Shown in pieces: positions 43,070-55,300 of a stretch of 64,000 nucleotides of DNA. Positions within the stretch are counted from its first letter, which is position 1; every line of letters starts with the position of its first letter. Both the position numbers and the translations under genes were made by a program. Source of the stretch: Nothophaeocryptopus gaeumannii (lineage: Eukaryota; Ascomycota; Dothideomycetes; Mycosphaerellales; Mycosphaerellaceae); assembly GCA_031771865.1 (NCBI GenBank), contig JASISA010000023.1, positions 992,001 through 1,056,000 on the forward strand, given 5' to 3'. Below the pieces are notes generated by a model that saw only the letters and a program-made list of their open reading frames with translations, was not told the DNA's origin and did not search any database.

Positions 43070-43936
43070 ATGTACACCAACAGCATTCTCGCCGTCTCCG
43101 GCGCCCTCTTGGGCATGGTTGCTGCCGTCCCAATGGCCGACTCGGGGCACCACCACCACCGTCACCACCAGCGCGACTACGTCTGGGTCACTCAGACTGA
43201 AGAGGTTGTCGAGACTATTGGCGTGACGAAGACTGTCTGGATTGAGCCAGGGGAGACTCCTCCAAGTTACAACAACAAGCCAGCAGGTTACAAGCCGGCT
43301 TCATACAGCTCTCCAGCGTCCCAGCCGGCAGCCTACACTCCACCGGCGTACTCCAGCAGCTCCAGCTCCAGCTCCAGCTCCAGCTCCAGCTCAAGTTCCA
43401 GCTCTGTCTACGTTGCTCCAGCTCCATCTTCCTCTTCCTCTACCTACGTTGCTCCAGTCCCAACTTCGACTTACGTCGCGCCAACTACCTACGCTGCTCC
43501 AACAACATACGCCGCTCCAGCAACATACGCCGCGCCTTCCTCGTCTTCGGCCGCACCAGCCCCTGCCTCTAGCTCTTCTGCCGGCTCCACCGGCGTCTCT
43601 GGCATGGCAGCATCTGGCAAGACTTATACTGGTGACCTCACATGGTACGATGTTGGCATGGGCTCTTGCGGCAAGACCAGCAGCGCTAGTGACAAGATCG
43701 TTGCCGTCAGCCACGTTATCATGGAGGCTTACAACACCGGCAACCCGAACAATAACCCACTCTGCGGCAAGTATGTTACCATTACCGGCGTCGACGGGCA
43801 GAAGTACCAAGCCGAGATCGTCGATACTTGCCCTGGCTGCGACGAGGCTTCTCTCGACCTGTCACAGGACTTCTTCAACACGGTCACTAACAATGGTGAT
43901 GGCCGTGTTCACAACATTGAGTGGTGCTTCGACTAA
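43070..43936 (+). CDS. Secreted RlpA-like double-psi beta-barrel protein (Asp f 7-like)
   Basis: 288-aa intronless ORF from ATG 43070. Signal peptide MYTNSILAVSGALLGMVAAV is followed by a His-rich patch (HHHHRHHQR). A Tyr/Pro/Ala-rich region, a run of 19 Ser (about 43358-43411) and repeated TYVAP/TYAAP units make a long, probably O-glycosylated stalk. The last 105 residues are the double-psi beta-barrel domain (GDLTWYDVGMGSCG, YNTGNPNNNPLCGKYVTI, VDTCPGCDEASLDLSQDFF). This expansin-like fold binds polysaccharide in related proteins. An upstream in-frame ATG (42938) was rejected because it would bury the signal peptide. Probably cell-wall-associated. Confidence 0.9.
   Translation: MYTNSILAVSGALLGMVAAVPMADSGHHHHRHHQRDYVWVTQTEEVVETIGVTKTVWIEPGETPPSYNNKPAGYKPASYSSPASQPAAYTPPAYSSSSSSSSSSSSSSSSSSVYVAPAPSSSSSTYVAPVPTSTYVAPTTYAAPTTYAAPATYAAPSSSSAAPAPASSSSAGSTGVSGMAASGKTYTGDLTWYDVGMGSCGKTSSASDKIVAVSHVIMEAYNTGNPNNNPLCGKYVTITGVDGQKYQAEIVDTCPGCDEASLDLSQDFFNTVTNNGDGRVHNIEWCFD
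43358..43411 (+). repeat. Poly-Ser coding microsatellite (AGCTCC-type hexamer)
   Basis: Imperfect tandem AGCTCC/AGCTCA hexamers encode a serine homopolymer inside the DPBB protein stalk. Such tracts vary in length between strains by slippage. Confidence 0.7.
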
Positions 43937-44842
43937 GCGTATCGCGAACACTCTGCGGAACATCGCACGCACTTTTCTACACGACATGGGTGTCTATGGC
44001 CAGATTGGAGTTGATCTCTACATACCACCACAGATGGGCACATATGAAAGAGCATTCTTAGGTGCTTCCAGCAACTTCACGATTTTACGAATGACATTTG
44101 CGAAGGCATAGCAAAAAAGGGGAGGGAAAATGGCCTGGCGCGTTGATGGACAGTCACTTACTTCTACTGGCGGATCTACGACGTCTATGCCGGATATCTA
44201 CTTGACTGATGTTTGGCGAGATGCTTGTTGATATCGATCTCGACCCTCTTGATCTCTTTCTTTGTGGATAGACTTTCACATATGAGCTTGCGAAGATGAT
44301 GTCTTTCAAGATGTGACAAGTACCTCACTTCACTGTTCCACCCACTGCGCTGTCTTACTCCCGTCTTCTGTTCCATCTTTCCGTCAGTAAGTTTGTTATG
44401 CCTCATGCGCCACATACTTTGCCTTTTGTCTTCAACTATACGCATGGCCCGACGGTATATAGCTCCCTGAAGCTGGCATGTCCCTGCAAGGGGATATTTG
44501 ACTTCACACGGATATGGCCCCCTGCGGTGGCATCACTAGCTTGATATGGAGATGCGGGTGCAAGTGCTTACAATCGACAACTCCAGGACTTGATGTTATT
44601 TGTTTGTTGGACAACAGTCTGAAACGAGAGCTTGGAGGGCGACGCGTGGCTGATAATAATAATAATACGGTCTGATGCTACGGGGAGGGGAGAATTAGGT
44701 GGTGTAGATGTTTCTCCCTTGCGTCTGCGTCTACCTTACGATGCGAGCTGGGCTGGGCCTTGCTTGCTTGGCTTTGAGACATCACTTTGAACAGACACAT
44801 TCATTATTACATTATTTATATTTATAGCTATGCAAGATGCTA
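43937..44842. other. Intergenic region
   Basis: About 900 bp between convergent secreted-protein genes; no supported gene. Confidence 0.4.
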
Positions 44843-47598
44843 TCATTTCATTGAGAGGGCGCATATTAGTATCGTTATAACGCTCAGGTACGAGACGCAA
44901 GCCACATCCGAAGACCTCCTCGCCCCAGACGTCGTACTCGTTGACATTGACGGCGAAGCACCTCCCGTCGACCCACTCCCTACTCCTGGGACATTCGTCC
45001 GAGTAGACGTCGTCGCTGACGAAGTATGTCTGCTTGTCCACCCTGACGCCGACACCAATGACGAGGGAGTCGCACTCGCCGTACTCACAACCTGCGGCAA
45101 ATCTACATCCGTGGAATCTGCTCCAGCCGCACTGAAAGAAGAAGTATGCCCAGAAGCGACGAGCAGCGGACCTTGAGAGCCGACAGTGATGGTACGTCCG
45201 TTAGTCGTGATGCCTAGACCGCCGTTCGAGAGCGTCGTTCCATCTGCGTAGTACACAGAGTTCGAGCCGTGAACAGCGTCTGCGGTGATGGTTATACCGT
45301 CAGCAGCGAGAACGTTGTTGCTTGATGGCGAACTTGGCGAAGACACGGTGCCGACTGTGCTTAAAGGCAACGTGCTTCCAGCAGAAACGATCGCAAGACC
45401 AGAGCTGCCCTGCGTGACGACCTGTCCGGAAATGATTGCTGCAGGACCATTGATGGAAAGAGTTTGGCCTGCGATGACCACGGCCCCTGATCCCGAGGAT
45501 GGTTGAGATGCCGTGAATGTGAGACTTCCATGGGCGACGATGGATGCTGCTGGCGAGTTCGCGACAGCTTGAGGTGTTGGAAGAGCAGATGCCTGGAGTG
45601 TCGTGCTGCCGACAGCAATAGCGCCTGCGGAGTGTACGGCGATTGTTTGGCCGGAGATTGTGGCTACTTGACCAGTGCTTAGGGTGGATGATTCGAGGAT
45701 GTAGTAGTCGCTTGATTGAATGGCTGTGACTGTATTGCCATCCAGCGTGAAGATGATACCTGTTTGCGCAGCTTCTTGTGGGGGTTTGTTTGCTCCCGCC
45801 TGACCATGAGGATTCATTGAGGTAGCAGTTGGGTCGGAAGGTGAGGGTTCTGTCTCGAAGGTGGACAGTGCTTCTGTCAAGACGGAGAAGGCTGGCGCGT
45901 TTGCGACCGTTGGGCCAACGGGGATTTCCTTGCTTTGAGGGTCTTTTGGATCTTGTGCGCTAGCCGACTGCTGAGGGTCGTACTGATAGGTGATTGAGGA
46001 AGATACGATTTTCGTGACCGTCGGCACTGCAGCTTGTGTTGATGATGGATTGTTGTCCTGCTGCGCTTCTGTGGAAGACTTCGGTATCTGCTGCTGCTGT
46101 GCTTGTTGAGTTGAGCTGGGCTTTTGTTCCTGCTCAGTTTTGCTGGCAGCTGAAGTCGGTGCCGTACTCGAGGGAGCTGCAGGTGTTGTGTTTGGGCTAT
46201 TTGGTACTGTCGCGGTTGCAGCGACTTCTGCTGGCTGGAGTGCAATCGGAGGGTCAAACCAGAAGTTGGCGATGTTACTGTTCCAAAACGAGCACGTCGC
46301 CCATTCAGTAGCCAGCTCCTTGACTTTAGTAGGGACCGCAAGCACTGGGTTCACGTCACTCCAGATCGTCTTGCACTCTGCTGGCTCCGTCGTGGACCAG
46401 TAGAAGCCGCAGCAGAGATCACCGTCCGTCAGCATCGGACTCGTGGGCGGACTGTAGGTACATCGCTTCTGACACTTGTATGCGCTGGCGGCAACAGGCC
46501 AGTTCAGATCAGAGTAAGTGAGTTGTGTTCCTGGACCGTACGCATTGCCCCGGCCTCCACAATGCGTTGATATCTCGCTCGAATGCAGTGTCATAATATA
46601 ATTGCTGAAAGTAGGCCCTATCTTGTTCCAGAATCCATCGTAGCTGGCGTAAAGCGTCTTGAATGATACATAGACCGAGTCGTGAGAGAAAGTGTGACCG
46701 ATGGTCGTGATCTCTGATAGGCTTGGGTCCAGTGGGCGGGCAGAGATCGACCCCAGCGAGGTGTTGTTGCTGCACAGAGATTGATTATTTCTTTGCACCG
46801 GGAAGTAGATGAGTTCGACCGGGCCTCCACCTATGAGGCAACCCGAGTTCAAGTGAGCGGGCATGCCACATTGTGCATACAGCTCGTCTTCATCTACTGT
46901 CGCGAGATTCGTGTCATAGAAGAACATTCGGCAGTCATCTGGAGTGAGCGAGCACGGTGCAGCGCTGTAGGTTGGTGTTAGTGTCGAGGTGAAGCTTCCA
47001 TAAAGAGTTGTATTTCCAGCGTAAGTGGTTGTGACTGGCCGGACATCTGCACGGGGCGAGCCATCGCAGAGCTTGTATGTGCTGACGCCTGACGGGTAAA
47101 TCGTAGAGATGCTAGAGGTTGTTGCCTGAGTAGAGGAATAGAAGGTCGTAATCGCCCAGGTCTGGTTCGCAATCTTCGAGTTCCACCAGGCGTCATACTC
47201 GCTGCTGTAGGTCTTGAGGGATGACCAGCACTGGAGCGCCGTCTGAATCCCCGACGTACTGTTGATTGATATTGCTCCATATGTCGTGGATGATGAGGTA
47301 GTCCTTGGGAGAGCAGTGAATACGCTGCGGACCGAGGAAGCGGCGGAGGTGCCATTCGATACAGCAGAGCTCGGAAAAGATGAGCTCGTGGTAGAACGTG
47401 CACTGGCAGACGTCGAGCCGGAGGACTCTGCTCCAAGACCTTGCAATACGTAGTCGCCAACACCAGTCGTGCTATTCGTATCTGCAAGCACTATTCAGCA
47501 GCATTCTTCCTTCTGAGCCACTAGCTCCACTCACGTGTTACAGCCGACGCTGCGTGAATATGTATGCACGAAAACAGTACGAAGAACATGAACGCCAT
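44843..47598 (-). CDS. Large secreted Ser/Thr-rich surface protein, probably GPI-anchored
   Basis: Predicted 900-aa protein from exons 47598-47535 and 47481-44843, with a 53-nt intron (47482-47534). Exon 1 encodes a signal peptide (MAFMFFVLFSCIHIHAASA) that the long ORF alone lacks. Residues about 90-420 form a Cys-containing, N-glycosylation-rich domain (CSLTPDDCRMFFYD, CCGFYWSTTEPAECKTIW). A Gln/Ser/Pro-rich linker follows. Then comes a region with at least three related beta-type units containing GQTI/GQTL/GRTI and ending in a Ser/Thr-rich tail. The C-terminus (SYLSVITILICALSMK) is a plausible GPI signal. It is a fungal surface protein type of unknown function. Confidence 0.8.
45165..45665 (-). 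repeat. Degenerate internal repeat units in the surface protein
   Basis: Three similar protein units can be aligned by eye: TISGQTIAVHSAGAIAVGS, VVIAGQTLSINGPAAIISG and ITTNGRTITVGSQGPLLVASG. They share a G-[QR]-T-[IL] core followed by an alternating beta pattern. They are diverged, so the duplication is old. Confidence 0.55.
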
Positions 47599-48212
47599 CT
47601 GGAGACGAGAGACGACAAAGGCGTGGTATGGCACACTCCAGAACGACAGTAGCGGTGCACAAAGAGCGCAGACGGAAACACCTACAAGCGCATGTTGCGT
47701 GTATGATTCTTCAGAGCGAGCACATCGTGGTTATCAGCCGCAGGCCACCTCAACATAGGAGCTATCCAAGTGTGGTCGGACAACATGGCGTGGCCCGGAG
47801 GAAAGCGATCTAGGTCCTCAATATAGGACGGGCTGCGCTGTAGGAATGCATATGCATAGCAGAGAAGTCCAATGAGCGTCTTGCGTAGCCGCCACAGCGG
47901 GGATCTCGTCTTTGAGCCATTTGTTTCAGGCTGTATTGATGATGCTAAGGTGGCCTACGCAGCCTCGTAACGCACCACTTTCGTGCCAGACAACATGGTA
48001 CGCGGAAAAAGATGGTATCTTGAGGGGTAATTGAGGAGGAAAGCGTAAGTGAGAGAGATGGTGTGCATGTTTGAGATGCAACGCACAGACGCGGGTGTAG
48101 CCGGGGCTAGTCCGGATGAAGATGCCCGCTCCGACGCGGCTCGCGATGCTGCAGTATTGAATTTGGAGATGGCATTGAGATCGCTTTCTTCCATTGCGCC
48201 GTCACAGTCACA
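47599..48212. promoter_or_regulatory. Divergent promoter region
   Basis: 614 bp between the start codons of the surface protein (minus) and the mitochondrial ribosomal protein (plus); no other gene seen. Confidence 0.5.
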
Positions 48213-49250
48213 ATGGAGAGGATCGTACAGCGAGTGGGGAGGGCATCTCGCTCAGCTACCAAAAAAAAGGCTGCAGCGGAGGCGGCGCAGAAACGAAGCG
48301 AAGGATGGGAGCGAAACCAGCAGCGAATACGCCTGGTGAAAGCCAACCAACAACTCATCCGCGACGACCGAAAGAACAGAAAGCTGGACTGGGAAGCCGG
48401 GAAGCTGGCGCCGAGAAGAGATGTTGGCGATAACCAGAAGACATACGGCACCTTGTCCATCTACGACGTACAGCTACACAAGAAGGACAAGCCCATGACG
48501 GAGAATGAATGCCCATACGCTGTTGGAGACAGAGTCGTCATTACAAGAGGCAGAGATGCTGGCCAGATCGGAGAAATAGAAGAAGTTGACCTGGAGAAGG
48601 TTGCTGTCACGGTCAAGGGTCTCAACCAGATCGATGTGAACCTACCGGAGTGGTTGAGGAAGCAAAACGGCCATGATCGAGACGTTATGACCGTGTCACA
48701 AGCCATCTCCATCAAGGATGTCAAGCTGGTATATCCACTTCCGGATCCGGGGAGTGGGGCTCCTCGAGACGCCGTTATCGATGACATGTCGTTTGTCAAG
48801 ACAGGCAGGGAAGAGAAGCCGCTGCGCATAATCACTGGAACCAACACCGCCATCCCCTGGCCTAAAGAGCATGGCAAGCCTGATCCCGAGGATTATGAGG
48901 ACGACACGCTCCGTATATCCGTAGAAGAACGCACATTCAGGCCTTTCCTTATTCGACCGCCGATGCCCTTGAGCGTAATCGACGAACTTCGAGACAAGTA
49001 CAGCAGATTCCGAACACGGCACGACTACGACTATGTACAGCAGAAGGAGGCACAAGCCGCGAGGGAAGAGAACAGAAAGGGTCTGATCAAGACCATGCGG
49101 ACACCACTACAAGAGCTGGCTGCCGTCAGGGAAAGCAAGAGAAAAGCGGAAGAAAGGGAACTTACACCCGAACAACTGTCGAAGATTGGAGAGATCATCG
49201 CCCAAGAACAGGCGAAGACTGGATCATCGGCTCAATCAACATCCGCGTAG
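48213..49250 (+). CDS. MRPL40: Mitochondrial large-subunit ribosomal protein uL24m (MRPL40 homologue)
   Basis: 345-aa intronless ORF. The basic N-terminus (MERIVQRVGRASRSATKKKAAAEAA) suits mitochondrial import. The KOW motif near residues 101-137 (YAVGDRVVITRGRDAGQIGEI) is the rRNA-binding core of L24. The long C-terminal extension with RPFLIRPPMP, YSRFRTRHD and TPLQELA matches fungal Mrpl40. The spacer WEAGKLAPRRDVGD is also characteristic. It sits at the exit side of the mitochondrial large subunit in known structures. The length is as expected. Confidence 0.92.
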   Translation: MERIVQRVGRASRSATKKKAAAEAAQKRSEGWERNQQRIRLVKANQQLIRDDRKNRKLDWEAGKLAPRRDVGDNQKTYGTLSIYDVQLHKKDKPMTENECPYAVGDRVVITRGRDAGQIGEIEEVDLEKVAVTVKGLNQIDVNLPEWLRKQNGHDRDVMTVSQAISIKDVKLVYPLPDPGSGAPRDAVIDDMSFVKTGREEKPLRIITGTNTAIPWPKEHGKPDPEDYEDDTLRISVEERTFRPFLIRPPMPLSVIDELRDKYSRFRTRHDYDYVQQKEAQAAREENRKGLIKTMRTPLQELAAVRESKRKAEERELTPEQLSKIGEIIAQEQAKTGSSAQSTSA

Positions 49251-50261
49251 AGCATCTCATTGTAGAATACCCATGTACAGTATAACATATCGAATCGCAG
49301 CCTCTGGCCCGCCTCGACTGCATCGAGCTCTGCTACACGGCCAGGTTTTCAGGCAGCCTCGGGGCATCTAGCGAAATTTTCAACGTTGGCCAATTGTCAA
49401 CCTGCCCAAAACAATATTCGAAAGGCATCTGATTTCGGTCGGTGCCAAGAAAAATTGTTCCCAGCAGCCCAATTGGGTTCATTGATTACCACCAGCTTCA
49501 ACAGATCTGGCCTGCGGTTCTAAGGACGTCATATGGAAGAGCATGCCATCAACGCAACAAATGTCGAGTATGGACAATGAAGGTTGTCATATGTCCAAGG
49601 TTCGCTCTTTGCGTGGCCAAGTCGTGACTGTACTCATTTACGGCCTGCTGGGGTCAGGACTTTAGGCCGCTTTGGAGTCCTCCATTGCAAGATCAGATTC
49701 GAACATATGTTGATGCTGCGAATTGGATACAAACAACACGATCGAACATCGAATGTCCACAACACATGCATCAAACGTCCTACAAAGGCCAGCCTCAGTG
49801 CACTGACCTTCGGTATGGGCTTGATGACCACCTTTGGCATCCCGTTGATTACGTTGAAGTGCTTCCGCGCTTCCGGGGGCTCTCCACTCCTCTCATAGAG
49901 GGGTCGGAGTTGACCATGTGGTACACAGTCCACACCCAAGAAGCTGAGCCAGCAGGCTAATACATCGCAGTTTCTATATACGTTCCCCCGGCGAATCGAT
50001 GGACGTCTCTGGAGTATTGCCACTGCTCTCGTTGGCGAGGCCCGCTTCACCTACCCAGATCATGACATTCAGTATGTGGAGAGCTCAACACGCCTGCAGC
50101 TCGAAAATTTTCATCGATGATGGCACAGAGCAGACGAAGTCATGGCATAAAGGTGAGACCGCGCTGCAAACAAGCCTCTCGATCGTTGTTGCACCTCCAA
50201 AGCTCACACGTTCGCTCATCTACTCTCGCTTCAAAGCCACCTTCACCGCCAAGCCATCAAG
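49251..50261. other. Intergenic region
   Basis: About 1 kb without a recognisable gene; the right end is the promoter and CA-rich leader of the secreted Thr-rich gene. Confidence 0.4.
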
Positions 50262-51037
50262 ATGCGTTTCGCTCCAGTCCTCGCCCTTGCTGGCATTGCC
50301 GCTGCCCTCCCAGGCAAGCGTGATGACCCAGGCTACTCTCCAAAGGAGGGCCATTGCATCACCAGCAGCGTCTGCCACCCAGAGTACAAGACGACCACCA
50401 AGACTTTCCCATATGATCACACCAAGACGATAACCAAGACGGACTACAAGCCGGCTACTCAGACCACTCAGGTCTCGACTTGCAACACTATCACCACTTG
50501 GGGTATGCTTCCTCCCTGGGCCTCGGTGTGAAAGCTTCGATCGATCTGACCTTTTGCTCTCCAACAGTCCCATCCAGCTACATCAAGACCAAGACCCTCA
50601 CAACGACCAAGAACGTGACTTCGTCGACCAGCTCCCTCACCACCATCGTGTCGACCGTCTACTTCCCAACCGTGTGCCCAAGTGTCACCACTTACGAATC
50701 CACCTGCCCAGAGTCCACCTGGGTGCCATCGTAAGCCATCTCCTTCCTTCCTTCTTCCGATTCCCACAACCAAACCCCTGTTTTACCTACCCTTTACTGA
50801 CCCTTTCATAGCACCTACACCACCGAGACCTGGTACCCATCCACCTGGGTCACCTCGGCTCCTGCCCCTTACACCACCACTGAGTGCGTTAGCACTTATT
50901 CCACCTCTGTGTGCACTGAGACGGAGACCAAGTGCACCCCAACCACTTCTTGCTGCTCGACTACTCCTCCACCAAAGTATGAGACTACCCCGCCGCCAGC
51001 GCCGAAGTATGAGCCCTCTACTTCTAAGGGTTACTAA
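50262..51037 (+). CDS. Small secreted Thr/Cys-rich cell-wall-type protein
   Basis: Predicted 209-aa protein from exons 50262-50502, 50568-50730 and 50812-51037, with GT-AG introns of 65 and 81 nt. The frame continues well at both joints (TTW then VPSSYIKT; WVPS then TYTTETW). Signal peptide MRFAPVLALAGIAAALPG is followed by KR, a possible Kex2 site. The mature chain is dominated by Thr/Ser/Tyr with about ten Cys (CITSSVC, CPSVTTYESTC, CTPTTSCC) and a PPPKYETTPPPAPKYE C-terminus. The look is of a structural, O-glycosylated wall protein. No known domain was recognised. Confidence 0.8.
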
Positions 51038-52315
51038 AGATTTCATGAACCCAAATAGTGTAGATGACGAGTGAGTGGCATGCTGGTGAGACGAAGCTAC
51101 TGGTGCGAGAGGTGAGGATGAACCTTGATTGCTGATGGCTCGTGGAAGAAGGAGACTTAATCATAGTATTTTATGTCCATAGCTAGCTTGTACTTACAAA
51201 TTGTCTGTACGTAGTGCTGAGCTATGCTGTACATAGTCGCCCGTATATGATCGGGGCTACGAATTGGATTGATGGTTTACAAGAACTTCAATTCCCACCT
51301 CACTCGCTGCAAGTCACTTCGCCCATCTCACTTGCCCGACTTCACTTCGCCCGGCACTCGGTTGTGACGCACAGACCTCTTATGCCCTCCTTCCAATACT
51401 TCGTCGACCTTCTTCTTCCTCTCCCTCTTCTTCCATCCCTCAATGGAGAGATCGAGACAGACAAGGCGGCCCTCATCTACCATTCTGCGATATTGCAGAA
51501 TGTAGGAGATGAGCGTTATCGTACCATGCTCCTCTTCCCCCGTCAATCGTGAATCCTCAAATATCCATATCCCCTCCCAGCAGCCAGCCATCCTCATCTT
51601 AGCACTCAACTGTGCGCACACTTGCAGCATCAAAACCCAATCCTTTTCTCCTCACACCTACTCGCACGCATTCGGCGAGGCTCAAACTTCAGATAGACAG
51701 ACAGACAGTCAACGTCACTTCCTTTTCTTTCAAAAAACTCACTACCGTTATCCTTTTCCCCTCATCTGCCAGAGTGGGCCCATCGTGGTGATCATGCATG
51801 CATGCATGCACTGCTCGTGCCGACCTTTCTTCATTCCTTGCACATTGACGACGCACGAACCCAAAACGCAGCTATACCTACATGTATTTTGTGTCGGCGC
51901 CAATGCTGTCTTTCCGAAGTCTTAAACAGCCACCATTGAGATGGCCTGGACCCCTTCATCTATCCTTCCATTATGCTGTGGGAGGATGTAGGAAGAGGGG
52001 GAACATTTCGGCAGCAGAACGAAACGCATCAAGGGGTGAGCGTAGGCGGGGTGTTTTTGATAGCATTCTTCTCTCTATCATTGGGCATTAAGCAATCTTC
52101 TCATGATTCGCAATGTGTTGTAAAGAACCAGATTTGCCTCCCTTGCCTCGCCTGAATGCCGAAAGCTCAAACTTTCAATTTAGGTCTCATTGACCCGTCC
52201 ACCCACCACCACAGAACGCCTTGCTCAGATGTACCTCCCACGGTCAAACGGCATCTTCCCATGCCTCATTGCCATTGCTTCCTCTATCCCTCATCATCTT
52301 CTCCCCGCTTGATCC
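51038..52315. other. Intergenic region with simple repeats
   Basis: About 1.3 kb without a supported gene. It contains a GACA-type tetramer run near 51696-51710 and an ATGC tetramer run near 51794-51813. Confidence 0.4.
51794..51813. repeat. ATGC tetranucleotide microsatellite
   Basis: About four tandem ATGC units in intergenic DNA. Confidence 0.6.
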
Positions 52316-55300
52316 CTATTGATCAATAGCATCCTTAAACCTCAACACCGCATTACTCATCAACAACCCGTCAGCCCCCTTGGGCAGACTGAGCACACTA
52401 GCCGGCTTCATCCTTCCAAAATCGCGGCTATAATCCGCAATCAACACCAATCCCGCCTCTTTCACAGAAGAGATCAATGTCGGGACGAGATCCAGTAATC
52501 TCGAAGTGCAGATAAGACCCATGAAGTTATTACTCTGCGCAATGCGGACAGATTCTTTGATGCTCATGTCCGTGCGGCCGCAGTTCGCGACCATGTTCGG
52601 GTTCGAGGAGGTGGGGGCTGTTCCGTTGGTAGTGGGCGCGACGCCGAGTTCGTTGCAGAGGAGGACAGGATCTGTACACACACGACAGTCAGTATTCACA
52701 GATCCCAATCACACCAGATTTTCACTCTAGAGGCACTCACAATTCGGCTGCTTCCAGTTCAACGCAGTGCAGACATCCGGATTATAACTTGAGAAGACGA
52801 AGTTCCTCTGTGGGCTGTCCTTCACTCCTCTCAGGTGTCTCGCATGATCGAAGACGACTTTCAGAACACTGTCGATAACCAGGTTGATATTCTGCGTGAG
52901 CTGATGCGCTTCCTCCTCAACGCGTGTAGGATAGCAGACGTGGATTTCCAGAGGTAGATCCGCAGGCAGTAGAGCGATCGCATCGGCGAGCGAAGCGTAG
53001 GAACGGGCGACTTGCCGTTGGGCGGATGCCAGGTCCTCGCGGTCGATTCCGGAGCCGACCAGCCCATGGACGACGCCTTTGCCGCGTCCGGCTTCCAGTC
53101 CAGCGGCTTCGAATTCTCTGTAAGTCAGTCTGCTGACGAGATCGTTGCGACTGCTAGGCAACGCCCAGTCGTTGAACAGCACCGGCACGCCGTCTCTGGT
53201 GACTTGCACAAACAATCGCATGAAATCGCCTGACAGACTGCTTCCGGTGATGAGGTTGCTCGGATGATCCTCAACCTGGCTAGTCGCCTTCCAGTAAGTC
53301 GCAAAGTGTGTGATCTCGAGCGGTACGCCATGGAACGGTGTCACTACTTGGAATCGAAACGTGATGCGACCGATGGCGCGAAGTCGAGGGTCGAAGAGCT
53401 CCAAATGCCATTTGCCAGAGCTGCTAGACTTCCCAGTGAAGACGCGACTCGACGCTGCTGCACGCGCGATGACCTTGCTGCCGAAAGTCGGGAAGATGTC
53501 GAAGTCGATGCTGAAGTTGTCAAGATCCTCGATCTGGAACGACAGATTCTTGAGGTCGTCCTGAATAGGCAATGGCAGGTTCCTCGGAATGAGGTCCGAA
53601 GACTTCGAAGAGATCGTAAGACGCGCAGCCGGGTATTTGCTGTCATAATAGAACTCAATCGCATTTCCATCAACATCGCCAAACGACAGCTGGATGAAAG
53701 TCTTGGTGGTATCCAAGAAATTATGGCCATATCTTCTGAGCGGGATGATCGGAGGCGGAAGTATGAGCGATGGAATGTTCTCTCCGTCCAGGTCAGGCAG
53801 CGCGGGTGTGCCTCCGGTGAGCGGCGCAGGTCCATTGGAAATAGTCTGGAGATCCATCGGATCCCGCACATGCGCATCACCTACTGCTCCCGCTCCAGCC
53901 TGCGCGAGTAGTTGCATGCAGTCCAGCTTACCTTCCCATGCAGCATAGTACATGGCGCTGAGGTCCTTCTCGTCAATAGCGCTGGGGTTGACGTTGAATT
54001 CCAGCAGCTGCCGCACGCAGTGGAGATGGCCTTCGGATGCTGCATGGAAGATGGGTGTCCACTGGTACAGCTTGTCCGGCTGATCCATGTCCACGCCATA
54101 CTCTTTCAGCATCTTCAAGAGCGCGTTGTCTCTACCAAAACGTGCTACGAGATGCTGTGGGAAGAGACCTTCGGCGTCCGGCACGATCTGAGGTCGGAAT
54201 CGCAGGATCTGTTGTACGATCGGGACTGACCCATACTGACAGGCCAGGTTCAGTGGGTTGTGATCCGTGCTTCCGGTCGGGTTGACAACAGCACCGAATT
54301 GGAGCATCTCCTGCACGCTGCTGGCTTGCGAGTGCACAATGCCATGGACGAGCGGCGTGAAGTTGTCCAGATCCTTGAAGTCCACATTATCCCGCGCGGC
54401 CTCAACGAGTGTCTTCGCAAACTCCACCCTCCCGTGCATACAGGCGTAGTGTAGAGGGATACGACCATACACATCTGGCGCACGTATATTGGCTCCCTTG
54501 GCCAGAGCGGCCTGAAGCACCTCATACTTGCCACTAACAGCAGCCTCATGGATCGCATTACGCTCATTGATAGGGTCGGCGTAGTTGAAGTCCACGAGGT
54601 TTGTCGAGTAGAGGACTTCCTGGGCGCTCGGCGCAGCGGAGTTCACAGTGTTCAGGAAAACGCGGCTGATGCGCTCCTTGGCTTCTTCGCTGCCCGCAAT
54701 GCGAGAAGACCATTCTCGGACGAGACCAACATTGCCCGCATTGATCGCTTGCAGAACTTGATTCTCAATCTCCTCATCTTGCCCGACTGGCTGTGCTCTA
54801 TACTCGAGCTCCGGTGCCGGTGTGTACTGAATCTTCTCGCCTTCAGCCCAAGCCTGAAGTTCCAGCAAGCCAGTGGTAGCCTGATCCGACAGCTCGCTGA
54901 TGACATCGCGGTTGAAGCAAGGCTGGACGTCGACGGCTCTCGAGAGGTACAGCTCTTTGGTTCGAGACTACAAAAAGTTTCATTGTCAGTACACAAGCAA
55001 TCCAGAGAGGGTCAGACAGGGCGGGTTGCACCTTTGACGTTTTGTCCCACTGCCATGAAGTTAGCTCAACCCAAGACCAATGTGCACGAAAATAAGCACC
55101 TTCTTCAGGATCTTCGAGAAGGCCGTCTGATTGACTTCGACGAATTGCTGAAGCTTGTCGAGATCATTGCTGAATAGGCGGAAGCCTTCGTCGAGAGTCA
55201 CGTAGTGGGATGACAGTTTCGAAGCAGGTGTTGCGCGGGACTGTAGGCCTCTCTTTTTGTCTTGTAGTGTTCTCAATCGCAACTTGAGCTGTGGTAGAGT

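Noticed and set aside
53264..53911. Plus-strand 215-codon ORF
   Set aside because: It is antisense to the well-supported PHO81 ankyrin/GDPD exon.
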